A DNA stretch of 7,193 bases from Alkaliphilus sp. (GTDB taxonomy: Bacteria; Bacillota; Clostridia; Peptostreptococcales; Thermotaleaceae): the NCBI GenBank assembly GCA_018335765.1, contig JAGXRU010000149.1, forward strand, positions 1-7,193, written 5' to 3'. Every line of letters starts with the position of its first letter. Position 1 is the first letter of the stretch. The notes below the pieces were generated by a model that searched no databases, was not told where the DNA came from, and saw nothing but the letters and a program-made list of their open reading frames with translations. Position numbers and translations under genes: made by a program. This document shows positions 1-5,291 of the stretch, piece by piece.

Positions 1-762
1 TTCTTGCATTGGAAATGGAGATGGCAAAAATATACCAACCTCATTGACTTCAAACTTCTTGCCGGTAGCCATCATGAGAATCTTATCACCTGGTTTTACT
101 GTTCCATCAACAATCCTGACATATGCCACAACACCCCTATAGCTATCATAATAGGAGTCAAAAATCAAAGCTTTTAATGATTCCTCCTCATTTCCCGAAG
201 GAGCAGGAATATGTTTAACAACAGCTTCTAAAACTTCTTCAATATTCAAGCCCTCCTTTGCAGATATCAAAGGAGCATAACTAGCATCAATGCCTATAAT
301 ATCCTCTATCTCTTCCTTGATTTCATCAGGTCTGGCACTAGGAAGATCAATTTTATTAATCACAGGCACAATTTCCAAATTTTGTTCTAGTGCCATATAC
401 ACATTTGCCAAGGTTTGAGCTTCAACTCCTTGTGAAGCGTCTACAACTAAAACAGCTCCTTCACAGGCAGCGAGACTTCTAGATACCTCATAAGTAAAAT
501 CCACATGCCCTGGCGTATCTATTAGATTCAAAATATAATTTTCTCCGTTTTTATCCTTATAAACCAAACGAGTGGTTTGCAACTTTATGGTGATCCCTCG
601 TTCCCTCTCTAGGTCCATGCTATCAAGTATCTGATCCTTCATTTCTCTTTGAGTCAGCATTCCCGTTTGCTCTATGAGTCTATCCGCAAGGGTAGATTTT
701 CCATGATCTATATGGGCAATGATACTGAAATTACGTATCGAACTTTGACGATTACTAGGCAT
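1..762 (-). CDS. lepA: Elongation factor 4 (LepA) GTPase, N-terminal part; runs off left edge
   Basis: LepA/EF4 is a cytoplasmic translational GTPase that binds the ribosome and is thought to act on stalled or mistranslocated ribosomes or in initiation and assembly. The visible 254 residues cover the whole G domain and the start of domain II. All G motifs are intact: G1 AHIDHGKST (16-24), G2 RGITI (55-59), G3 DTPGH (82-86, with the catalytic His86), G4 NKID (136-139) and G5 SAK (167-169). The AHIDHGKST/RGITI signature and short N-terminus fit LepA rather than EF-G or EF-Tu. The ATG at 762 has an AGGAGGTG ribosome binding site six bases upstream. The reading frame is open at base 1, so roughly 350 C-terminal residues, including the LepA-specific C-terminal domain, are outside the window. 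It is probably transcribed from its own extended -10 promoter at 804-812, because a strong terminator separates it from the upstream gene. Confidence 0.97.
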   Translation of the reverse strand, partial: MPSNRQSSIRNFSIIAHIDHGKSTLADRLIEQTGMLTQREMKDQILDSMDLERERGITIKLQTTRLVYKDKNGENYILNLIDTPGHVDFTYEVSRSLAACEGAVLVVDASQGVEAQTLANVYMALEQNLEIVPVINKIDLPSARPDEIKEEIEDIIGIDASYAPLISAKEGLNIEEVLEAVVKHIPAPSGNEEESLKALIFDSYYDSYRGVVAYVRIVDGTVKPGDKILMMATGKKFEVNEVGIFLPSPFPMQE

Positions 763-803
763 CAACTACACCTCCTATTATTACATATAAAATAATCTTC
801 ACT

Positions 804-812
804 ATTATAACA
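804..812 (-). promoter_or_regulatory. Putative lepA promoter, extended -10 (TGTTATAAT)
   Basis: Read on the minus strand, the segment is TGT followed by a consensus TATAAT, i.e. a sigma-A extended -10 box. No good -35 box lies 16-18 bases upstream (the best is TATACG, 3 of 6), which is tolerated when TGn is present. Initiation would fall near 797, giving a leader of about 35 bases before the ATG at 762 that includes the AGGAGGTG site. The call is inference from sequence only. Confidence 0.6.
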
Positions 813-884
813 TAATTCCTAAAAACCGTATAGAGTTGTTAATTGTTCAAAAAAAGATCTCTTATTTGCCAAAGTAAATGCAAC

Positions 885-927
885 TGAGAAGTCTCATTAA
901 CTACTTCCTAATTGCATTAACTATTTC
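885..927. repeat. Direct repeats and small palindrome upstream of lepA promoter
   Basis: Two 13-base direct repeats, cattaactacttc and cattaactatttc (895-907 and 915-927, 12 of 13 identical), lie 20 bases apart start to start. The first overlaps a perfect palindrome, TGAGA-ag-TCTCA (885-896). They sit between the upstream terminator and the lepA promoter. A 20-base period is close to two helical turns, so a protein-binding site is possible, but AT-rich sequence produces such repeats by chance. No known operator is recognised. Confidence 0.3.
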
Positions 928-945
928 AACTGACGTGAAAAAGAA

Positions 946-977
946 AACAATAACCGAGCATCTCCTCGGTTATTGTT
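946..977 (-). terminator. Intrinsic terminator overlapping the stop codon of the small membrane gene
   Basis: A perfect 13-base inverted repeat (arms 946-958 and 965-977, loop 959-964) forms a stem ending in CCGAG/CTCGG. On the minus strand it is followed by TTTTCTTTTTC, a good U-tract. The plus-strand exit (TCATTCC) is not T-rich, so the direction is minus. The stop codon (970-972) and the preceding Gln codon lie inside the stem, so a terminating ribosome would cover it. It closes the gpr-spoIIP-small gene unit and isolates lepA. Confidence 0.85.
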
Positions 978-1308
978 CATTCCTTTTAACAAGCTGACCC
1001 TTCTTATCCTTTATCATCTGAATAAACACTTCTACTTCGTCTGTCATATAACCGTAGACTTCCCTAATGTCCTCTTCATTTACGAATACCTTTTCACCCA
1101 AAAAATATATTTGATGAATACTTTCATCCAATCTCAAGTGGCCAAAAACCTTAGGTTCATCAATTAAAAGCATAGATCTGAAAGCATTATCGACTGTTTT
1201 TATTCCGAATATCAATAAAAACAGTAAAATAGAAATGCAAAATAGCTTTCTGCCTATTTTATTATTCTCTTTAGATTTATCATTTTTTTTTCTGTCTGCT
1301 CTACTCAT
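970..1308 (-). CDS. Small single-pass membrane protein of unknown function, in yqxA position
   Basis: I do not recognise the family. The 112-residue product has a lysine/arginine-rich N-terminus (about residues 1-21), one hydrophobic segment (about 22-37, KLFCISILLFLLIFGI) and a charged tail of about 75 residues. The positive-inside rule predicts a cytoplasmic N-terminus and the tail outside the membrane (or in the intermembrane space of a forespore). I chose the ATG at 1308 because GGTGAT, part of the extended Shine-Dalgarno sequence, lies just upstream; a GTG at 1317 would overlap that site and add three residues. It follows spoIIP by 79 bases and ends in a strong terminator, so co-transcription with spoIIP is likely. 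In B. subtilis the gene between spoIIP and lepA is yqxA, a small protein with one N-terminal membrane segment. Position and topology match, but I see no convincing sequence identity, so equivalence is inference. Confidence 0.75.
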   Translation of the reverse strand: MSRADRKKNDKSKENNKIGRKLFCISILLFLLIFGIKTVDNAFRSMLLIDEPKVFGHLRLDESIHQIYFLGEKVFVNEEDIREVYGYMTDEVEVFIQMIKDKKGQLVKRNEQ

Positions 1309-1312
1309 TAAA

Positions 1313-1318
1313 ATCACC
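1313..1318 (-). promoter_or_regulatory. Ribosome binding site that decides the start of the small membrane gene
   Basis: The minus-strand sequence GGTGAT matches the 3' half of the full Shine-Dalgarno complement and lies four bases before the ATG at 1308. That is the correct placement when pairing uses the GGTGAT end rather than GGAGG. The alternative GTG start at 1317 is part of this same site and so has no ribosome binding site of its own there. Confidence 0.6.
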
Positions 1319-1360
1319 AGTATTATTTTCGACCTACTTAGTTATTTTTATACTATTAAA

Positions 1361-1381
1361 GGAGAGACATATTGTCTCCCC
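1361..1381 (-). terminator. Weak intrinsic terminator or attenuator after spoIIP
   Basis: On the minus strand, GGGGAGACA and TGTCTCTCC (1381-1373 and 1369-1361) can form a nine-base-pair stem with one G-U wobble and a three-base loop. It is followed by TTTAATAG, only a short T-run. In plus-strand RNA the wobble becomes an A-C mismatch, so the structure favours minus-strand transcripts. It stands 7 bases after the spoIIP stop codon. The short U-tract suggests partial rather than complete termination, lowering expression of the downstream small gene. Confidence 0.45.
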
Positions 1382-1387
1382 CCCATT

Positions 1388-2608
1388 TTATTCTCTAATA
1401 TCTTGAATAACACTATCTATAATCTCAGCTAAGTACTTTGATGTTCTAAGCGCTTCTTCAATATTATTAGCTGTATTACCTACCTCTATTAATGCATAGT
1501 AATCAGAGTTGTATTGATTAAACCTAAAATCCTTTGTTATAGTTGCTTTTGCAAGGCCTGGATAAAGCTCGTCGCTTTTTGCTCTTATATATTCTGCAAA
1601 AATCATGAGTTGTTCCGCATTATCATTTCGAGTACCTACCACCATGCAAAATCTTGCAACTTTTTCATTGTTAATTAACACAATACTATTTTCTCTTGCA
1701 TTCGGACTTTCCGGTGCAGCATCCCGATGTATATCAAAAATTATTTTAATACTTTGATTTTTGTCAAGATTACTCTTTAGGGTTTCCAATCCTCTTACAT
1801 ATGACTGTTGAAAGGATGGATAGTCATGAATCGTCTCATCATGAACTACATTGTGACCCTTTCTTGTTAAATGTTTTGTCAATTGCTCACCGACTGATCG
1901 TACAGTATACTTTTTATTGAGAGAACGAAAATTTCCCGCTTTTTCAGGCAGATATGATTCTGTTCCATGAGTATGATAAATTAGGATCGTTGGTTTTTCA
2001 GCGTCAAGTTTAGTTTTGTTAGGCCTTTTAATTGATGACGATACAATCGGTACACTAGAAACTATTCTGTCATCATCTGTCTCCTGAATGCTCATTACAG
2101 GTACATCTTTTGGAACATCAACAGGTACAGGTGTTTCATTTCTGTCGACAAAAAATATTTCTTGATCATTGCCATTATTTTCAGGTTCATAGTCTGGTTG
2201 ATTAACGTTAATACTATAACTAATTTCGCCCAAATCATCATTCACTTCACTTAAAACTGGTATTTGTGCTCTCAAAAAAGATCGGGGATCCCTATAGTCA
2301 AATTTAATTATTTTTTCCAATGCCAATCTATAAATTTGAGGCAGGCTCTCTTCACCATGCTCTAGCTCGTAGTTCACTTCCAGCATTGGATAACTTTTGC
2401 TTAATACTACAAGAAATAGTTTGTTTTTATCCATTTCCTCTTGGCTTCTCAATATTTGGTTGTCCAATTCTCCAATGCTTTTAGCTCGCACAACGATATT
2501 ATCATCCATGACAATTAAGCTAAAGGTAATCAAGCACATCAAAAGAATAAAAATAATATACATCCATCTACTATATTTCCTTATCTCCAATCTCCTAACT
2601 CTTGTCAT
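1388..2608 (-). CDS. spoIIP: Stage II sporulation protein P, engulfment peptidoglycan hydrolase
   Basis: SpoIIP is a membrane-anchored cell-wall hydrolase (amidase and endopeptidase in B. subtilis). It works with SpoIID and SpoIIM to thin septal peptidoglycan and drive engulfment of the forespore. The 406-residue protein has a basic N-terminus and one membrane segment (about 16-34), then an extracytoplasmic region with an acidic, proline-containing linker (about 136-200). The C-terminal hydrolase domain (about 205-406) carries the family motifs: HTHGTESY (212-219), DIHRDA (292-297) and LIEVGNTANN (373-382). His212/His214, His294 and Glu375 are the likely metal-binding and catalytic positions, by family knowledge of zinc amidases. 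The ATG at 2608 is preceded by AGAGGTGA with seven bases between. Length and motif order are normal. It lies 91 bases after gpr without an intervening terminator, and a sigma-E-like promoter precedes it, so both read-through from gpr and its own promoter are plausible. Confidence 0.96.
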   Translation of the reverse strand: MTRVRRLEIRKYSRWMYIIFILLMCLITFSLIVMDDNIVVRAKSIGELDNQILRSQEEMDKNKLFLVVLSKSYPMLEVNYELEHGEESLPQIYRLALEKIIKFDYRDPRSFLRAQIPVLSEVNDDLGEISYSINVNQPDYEPENNGNDQEIFFVDRNETPVPVDVPKDVPVMSIQETDDDRIVSSVPIVSSSIKRPNKTKLDAEKPTILIYHTHGTESYLPEKAGNFRSLNKKYTVRSVGEQLTKHLTRKGHNVVHDETIHDYPSFQQSYVRGLETLKSNLDKNQSIKIIFDIHRDAAPESPNARENSIVLINNEKVARFCMVVGTRNDNAEQLMIFAEYIRAKSDELYPGLAKATITKDFRFNQYNSDYYALIEVGNTANNIEEALRTSKYLAEIIDSVIQDIRE

Positions 2609-2644
2609 ATATTAGTCACCTCTCTTCTGCTTTTTCCGTAGTTG

Positions 2645-2700
2645 AATTTACTATAAAATTATATGAGAAGCATCAATAATATATGAGTGAAATTTACTAT
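2645..2700. repeat. Ten-base direct repeat AATTTACTAT in the gpr-spoIIP gap
   Basis: AATTTACTAT occurs at 2645-2654 and again at 2691-2700, flanking the putative sigma-E promoter. The right copy touches the gpr stop codon (2700-2702), and the left copy lies at the predicted transcription start. It may be an operator pair or chance in AT-rich DNA; nothing known matches. Confidence 0.3.
2658..2686 (-). promoter_or_regulatory. Putative sigma-E promoter of spoIIP
   Basis: On the minus strand, CATATAAT (2665-2658) matches the sigma-E -10 consensus CATAYAMT at every position. An upstream TCATATA (2686-2680) supplies the -35 ATA with the expected spacing (16 bases from ATA to CATA). Transcription would start near 2651, about 43 bases before the ATG of spoIIP. 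As I recall, B. subtilis spoIIP is also transcribed from a sigma-E promoter between gpr and spoIIP, which supports the call. A sigma-A reading of the TATAAT core lacks a usable -35 box. Confidence 0.6.
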
Positions 2701-3674
2701 TACTGCAAATATCTATTTACATCCTTTAAATCTATTCCAGGATGCAGAGAAATATTGATAGCATTTGCAATGATTTGCGAGATATCTTTTACTACTATGT
2801 CTATATCCTTTGTGGTAACGATAACATTTGCTCCATATGGATCTAATACTTCCTTTATCAAATTATATTTGTCCTCATCTGAGATTCCTTTAAGAATATT
2901 ATAAAACTCAGAGCCTTTCTGCGCTTGTTGAACAAAGTTGTCAACAACTAAGCCTATGGTATCATTCGCAAGGGTAGCAGCGTCTACAACCGTAGGAACA
3001 CCTATAGCTAAGACCGGAACTCCGAGAGTAGCTTCGCTTATCTCTTTTCTCTTGTTGCCAACTCCGGACCCTGGACATATACCAGTGGTCGCTATTTGAA
3101 TTGTTGTATTCACCCTCTCCATTTTTCTAGATGCCAAGGCATCAATTGCAATTATCAGATCTGGTTGAGTCTTTTCAACAATCCCTCGAATAATTTCAAA
3201 AGTTTCTATACCAGTAGTACCCATGACACCTGGTGAGATCGCACTCACAGATGTCATGCTTGTATCCTCAGTCTTTCCATAACTCTCGAACAGATGTCTA
3301 GTGATGAAAACCTTAGACACCACTTGAGGTCCTAATGCATCAGGTGTTATATTCCAGTTTCCTAGTCCTACAATCAAAGTTTTAAGATTCATTTTTGGGG
3401 GGATAATACAAACTAACTCTTTTGCCAACATTTGGCTCACTTGATCCTTCAGGTCTGGATCTGCCTTTTTCAAACCCGCTGATTCTATAGTAATATACTC
3501 ACCTTCAGGTTTACCAATTATTTCACTACCCTGTTTATTTAGAACCTTGACTCTTGTTACCGTAGCAAACATCTCTTCTTTTTGCTCTACCTCTACTCCT
3601 GGAATTTCTTGCTTCATATTCTCTCTATATAATTCTCTAGTTTCTAGAGCTAAATCTGTTCTTATTCTAAACAT
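2700..3674 (-). CDS. gpr: Germination protease GPR (spore protease, peptidase family A25)
   Basis: GPR is made as an inactive zymogen in the forespore, autoprocessed late in sporulation, and degrades DNA-protecting small acid-soluble spore proteins at germination. The 324-residue product matches the family throughout. The two aspartates identified as catalytic in the B. megaterium enzyme (Asp127 and Asp193) correspond to Asp112 in TPDALGP (110-116) and Asp178 in AIDALASR (176-183), with the same separation of 66 residues. Other family motifs are PGVMGTTGIET (148-158), PGSGVGNKRKEIS (201-213) and GVPTVVDA (225-232). The N-terminal RTD/LALE resembles the autoprocessing site, so cleavage is predicted after Asp7, giving a propeptide of only seven residues against about 15 in B. 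megaterium. The ATG at 3674 follows GGAGGTG by seven bases. It heads the minus-strand sporulation unit and is divergent from rpsT. In Bacillus gpr is under sigma-F/G control; I could not place a convincing sigma-G promoter here. Confidence 0.97.
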   Translation of the reverse strand: MFRIRTDLALETRELYRENMKQEIPGVEVEQKEEMFATVTRVKVLNKQGSEIIGKPEGEYITIESAGLKKADPDLKDQVSQMLAKELVCIIPPKMNLKTLIVGLGNWNITPDALGPQVVSKVFITRHLFESYGKTEDTSMTSVSAISPGVMGTTGIETFEIIRGIVEKTQPDLIIAIDALASRKMERVNTTIQIATTGICPGSGVGNKRKEISEATLGVPVLAIGVPTVVDAATLANDTIGLVVDNFVQQAQKGSEFYNILKGISDEDKYNLIKEVLDPYGANVIVTTKDIDIVVKDISQIIANAINISLHPGIDLKDVNRYLQ

Positions 3675-3811
3675 AAAAATACACCTCCAGTTATATTAGT
3701 TTTCTCGTTGCTATTTTTTTTATGTATAAGGAATTTATGCTTATAACATTTAAGTGTGTTATGCATAATAATTGTTTTATATGGAAATAAAAGAATTAGG
3801 GCTTTTTTACC
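3675..3811. promoter_or_regulatory. Divergent gpr/rpsT intergenic region with imperfect inverted repeat
   Basis: The region must hold the gpr promoter (minus) upstream of the rpsT promoter (plus). Its clearest element is an imperfect inverted repeat: TTATGC-tt-ATAAC (3735-3747) against GTTATGCATAA (3758-3768), i.e. 11 pairs with a two-base bulge around a ten-base spacer. Each arm contains a GCATAA-like sequence on the minus strand, resembling sigma-G/F boxes (GHATR and CATAMTA). The GCATA and CATAAAT copies are 20 bases apart, two to three more than the usual gap, so I do not assign a specific promoter. Confidence 0.4.
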
Positions 3812-3840
3812 TTGCAATTTTATGCTGTTCGTGATAAAAT
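3812..3840 (+). promoter_or_regulatory. Putative sigma-A promoter of rpsT
   Basis: TTGCAA (3812-3817) and TAAAAT (3835-3840) are separated by exactly 17 bases, and the -10 box is preceded by TGA, making it an extended -10. Transcription would start near 3847, leaving a leader of only about 30 bases that is mostly ribosome binding site. That leaves little room for a structured autoregulatory leader. Confidence 0.7.
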
Positions 3841-3861
3841 ATCATTTGTTGAACTGGGTAT

Positions 3862-3871
3862 AAGGGGGTGA
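3862..3871 (+). promoter_or_regulatory. Strong ribosome binding site that fixes the TTG start of rpsT
   Basis: AAGGGGGTGA is a near-complete Shine-Dalgarno sequence placed six bases (from its GGTG) before the TTG at 3877. An in-frame GTG at 3868 is part of the site itself, so it cannot be the start served by it. Confidence 0.8.
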
Positions 3872-3876
3872 ATAGA

Positions 3877-4149
3877 TTGGCTAATATTAAATCTGCAAAG
3901 AAAAGAATTAAAGTTATTGAAGTAAAGACGGCAAGAAACAGAAGAATAAAATCTATCGTTAAAACTGCTATTAGAAGATTTGAAGATGCTCTAAGTGCGG
4001 GTAATTTTGATGAAGCTAAAAGCAAGTTCCAACTTGCTGAAAAGAAAATCATGCAAGCTGCAGCTAAAGGAACTCTTCATAAAAATGCTGCTTCTAGAAA
4101 AGTTGCAAGATTATCTAAAAAGCTTGGTGTCATCAATAAAGCGATCTAA
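3877..4149 (+). CDS. rpsT: 30S ribosomal protein S20 (TTG start)
   Basis: S20 is a primary 16S rRNA-binding protein of the small subunit, folding as a three-helix bundle. The 90-residue product begins MANIKSAKKRI, the standard S20 N-terminus, and has the usual composition rich in lysine, arginine and alanine. The helical middle (FEDALSAGNFDEA) and the C-terminal GTLHKNAASRKVARLSKK segment are typical. The TTG codon at 3877 is chosen because the protein then matches the family start exactly and the Shine-Dalgarno spacing is right; the upstream GTG would add three atypical residues. It is the only plus-strand gene, transcribed alone between divergent gpr and convergent holA, with its own promoter and terminator. 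The same placement is found in B. subtilis, where rpsT is embedded in the comEC-lepA block. Confidence 0.97.
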   Translation: MANIKSAKKRIKVIEVKTARNRRIKSIVKTAIRRFEDALSAGNFDEAKSKFQLAEKKIMQAAAKGTLHKNAASRKVARLSKKLGVINKAI

Positions 4150-4185
4150 TTGTTTTAAATAACCGTCATTTATTCCCCATAAATT

Positions 4186-4208
4186 AAAAGCGTACAACGT
4201 ACGCTTTT
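4186..4208. terminator. Bidirectional intrinsic terminator between rpsT and holA
   Basis: A perfect ten-base stem, AAAAGCGTAC (4186-4195) with GTACGCTTTT (4199-4208), encloses a three-base loop. On the plus strand it is followed by T-C-G-C-TTTTTT, terminating rpsT. On the minus strand the stem runs out into TTTTAATTTA, terminating comEC-holA. It lies 36 bases after the rpsT stop and 15 bases after the holA stop, so one hairpin serves two convergent genes. Confidence 0.88.
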
Positions 4209-4223
4209 TCGCTTTTTTGAAAA

Positions 4224-5261
4224 CTATAGGTGAACAAATTTGCTTATTAAAATTTCTATCCCTAATCTGTGGGCAATCTTTCCCTTTTTCATATCAATAT
4301 CTGTTTGAAGACATTGTTTCATGGCATTTTCCAATGTAAACACATCAAAGTTCATAGCTTGACTTAAAAATTTCTTCGCAACATACGCTTGCACATTAAT
4401 CTTTGACGCAATTGCAGTACTGGTATATCCTTGCTTTTCCAATAATTTTACTTGGTATAAAAATCTAAATTGTCTGGAGATCATGTGAAGCACTCTTATT
4501 TCCGATTCTCCATCTAATAAGATATCATTAAGAAAAGTAAACGCCTTTCCCCCATTTTTGAGTCCTATAGCTTCTACCAGAGAAAATATATTATTGTCTA
4601 AATTTTTTGGTGTCATTATCTCAATATCCTGATTTGTAATGTTTGTTCTATCTCCAATATAGTTGCATATTTTTTTAATTTCATTTTCAACGTCCTGCAA
4701 ATTCTTGACAGAGTTCTTGTCTAAATATCCAATTGTTTCCATCAAGACATGCACTTGTTTTTCACTAATCTCCTTTTTATATTTTAAAAATGTTTTCTGG
4801 ATCCATCTGCTCAGATCTTTTGATGATAGTTTTGGAAATTCAACAATTTTTCCGTTCTTGGCTATGGCTTTAACAATTTTTTTTCTTGAGTCAATGGGCT
4901 CCATGCTTGAAAAGAATAGGTGGGTATATTCAGGGAGATTCTCAATGTATTTTATCAGTTTGTTTTCTTCATCCTCTTTTGTATTGCTTTTTTTGCTATA
5001 TAAGTTTTCTAAGTCCTTAATTATTACCATTCGTTTTCCTCTTAAAAATGGTGTAGTTTCACAAGCATTCTTAAGCGTGTCTAAATTCGCATCCTTGCCC
5101 TCTATGACTTGAAAATTCAGGTTTTCCAATCCTTCAGATACTATTTTCTCCTTAATTTTTTGCAGGGTATATTCTATATGAAATTTTTCAATTCCGTGAA
5201 ACAGATATAAGTGCCCTAGTTGATCTCTTTTAAGTTCTTCTAATACATCTTTGTATTCCAT
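4224..5261 (-). CDS. holA: DNA polymerase III subunit delta
   Basis: Delta is the clamp-loader subunit that opens the beta sliding clamp during replication. The 345-residue protein has normal length and the three-domain plan. The N-terminal domain carries LYLFHGIEKFHIEY (18-31), equivalent to the family's YLLYGEE-like opening, and GKRMVIIKDLENL (75-87), the conserved strand before the clamp-opening region. The C-terminal collar domain has NNIFSLVEAIGLKNGGKAF (223-241) and LDGESEIRVLHMISRQFRFL (249-268), the typical delta signature. As usual for delta, no Walker A motif is present. The ATG at 5261 lies seven bases after a GGGGGG site. It follows comEC by 30 bases and is probably co-transcribed with it; it ends at the shared terminator facing rpsT. 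The identity rests on motifs and on conserved neighbours (yqeN/holA lies here in B. subtilis). Confidence 0.95.
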   Translation of the reverse strand: MEYKDVLEELKRDQLGHLYLFHGIEKFHIEYTLQKIKEKIVSEGLENLNFQVIEGKDANLDTLKNACETTPFLRGKRMVIIKDLENLYSKKSNTKEDEENKLIKYIENLPEYTHLFFSSMEPIDSRKKIVKAIAKNGKIVEFPKLSSKDLSRWIQKTFLKYKKEISEKQVHVLMETIGYLDKNSVKNLQDVENEIKKICNYIGDRTNITNQDIEIMTPKNLDNNIFSLVEAIGLKNGGKAFTFLNDILLDGESEIRVLHMISRQFRFLYQVKLLEKQGYTSTAIASKINVQAYVAKKFLSQAMNFDVFTLENAMKQCLQTDIDMKKGKIAHRLGIEILISKFVHL

Positions 5262-5268
5262 TATCTAA

Positions 5269-5274
5269 CCCCCC
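5269..5274 (-). promoter_or_regulatory. Unusual G6 ribosome binding site of holA
   Basis: Instead of the AGGAGG seen before lepA and gpr, holA has a run of six G bases on the minus strand, seven bases before its ATG and inside the 30-base comEC-holA gap. G-U and G-C pairing to the anti-Shine-Dalgarno sequence is possible but weaker than for AGGAGG. This may keep delta synthesis low, as expected for a low-copy clamp-loader subunit. Confidence 0.5.
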
Positions 5275-5291
5275 AAATAAAGCGTAATGGT

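Noticed and set aside
3734..3768. Specific sigma-G promoter for gpr (GCATA and CATAAAT boxes on the minus strand)
   Set aside because: The boxes look right individually but the gap is 20 bases rather than 17-18; alternative pairs have a poor -35 or -10, so no single promoter is called.
3868..3870. GTG as start codon of rpsT
   Set aside because: It lies inside the Shine-Dalgarno sequence and would add three residues not found in S20; the TTG at 3877 gives the canonical N-terminus.
3847..3876. Structured autoregulatory leader for rpsT
   Set aside because: The predicted leader is only about 30 bases and mostly Shine-Dalgarno sequence; no stable hairpin is visible.
3807..4052. 81-codon minus-strand frame opposite rpsT
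   Set aside because: It overlaps the rpsT coding sequence and promoter in antisense; S20 on the plus strand explains the conservation.
4663..5112. 149-codon open frame on the plus strand inside holA
   Set aside because: It is antisense to a well-supported holA with intact family motifs, its translation is a hydrophobic and phenylalanine/serine-rich composition typical of the reverse of AT-rich coding DNA, and I saw no ribosome binding site.
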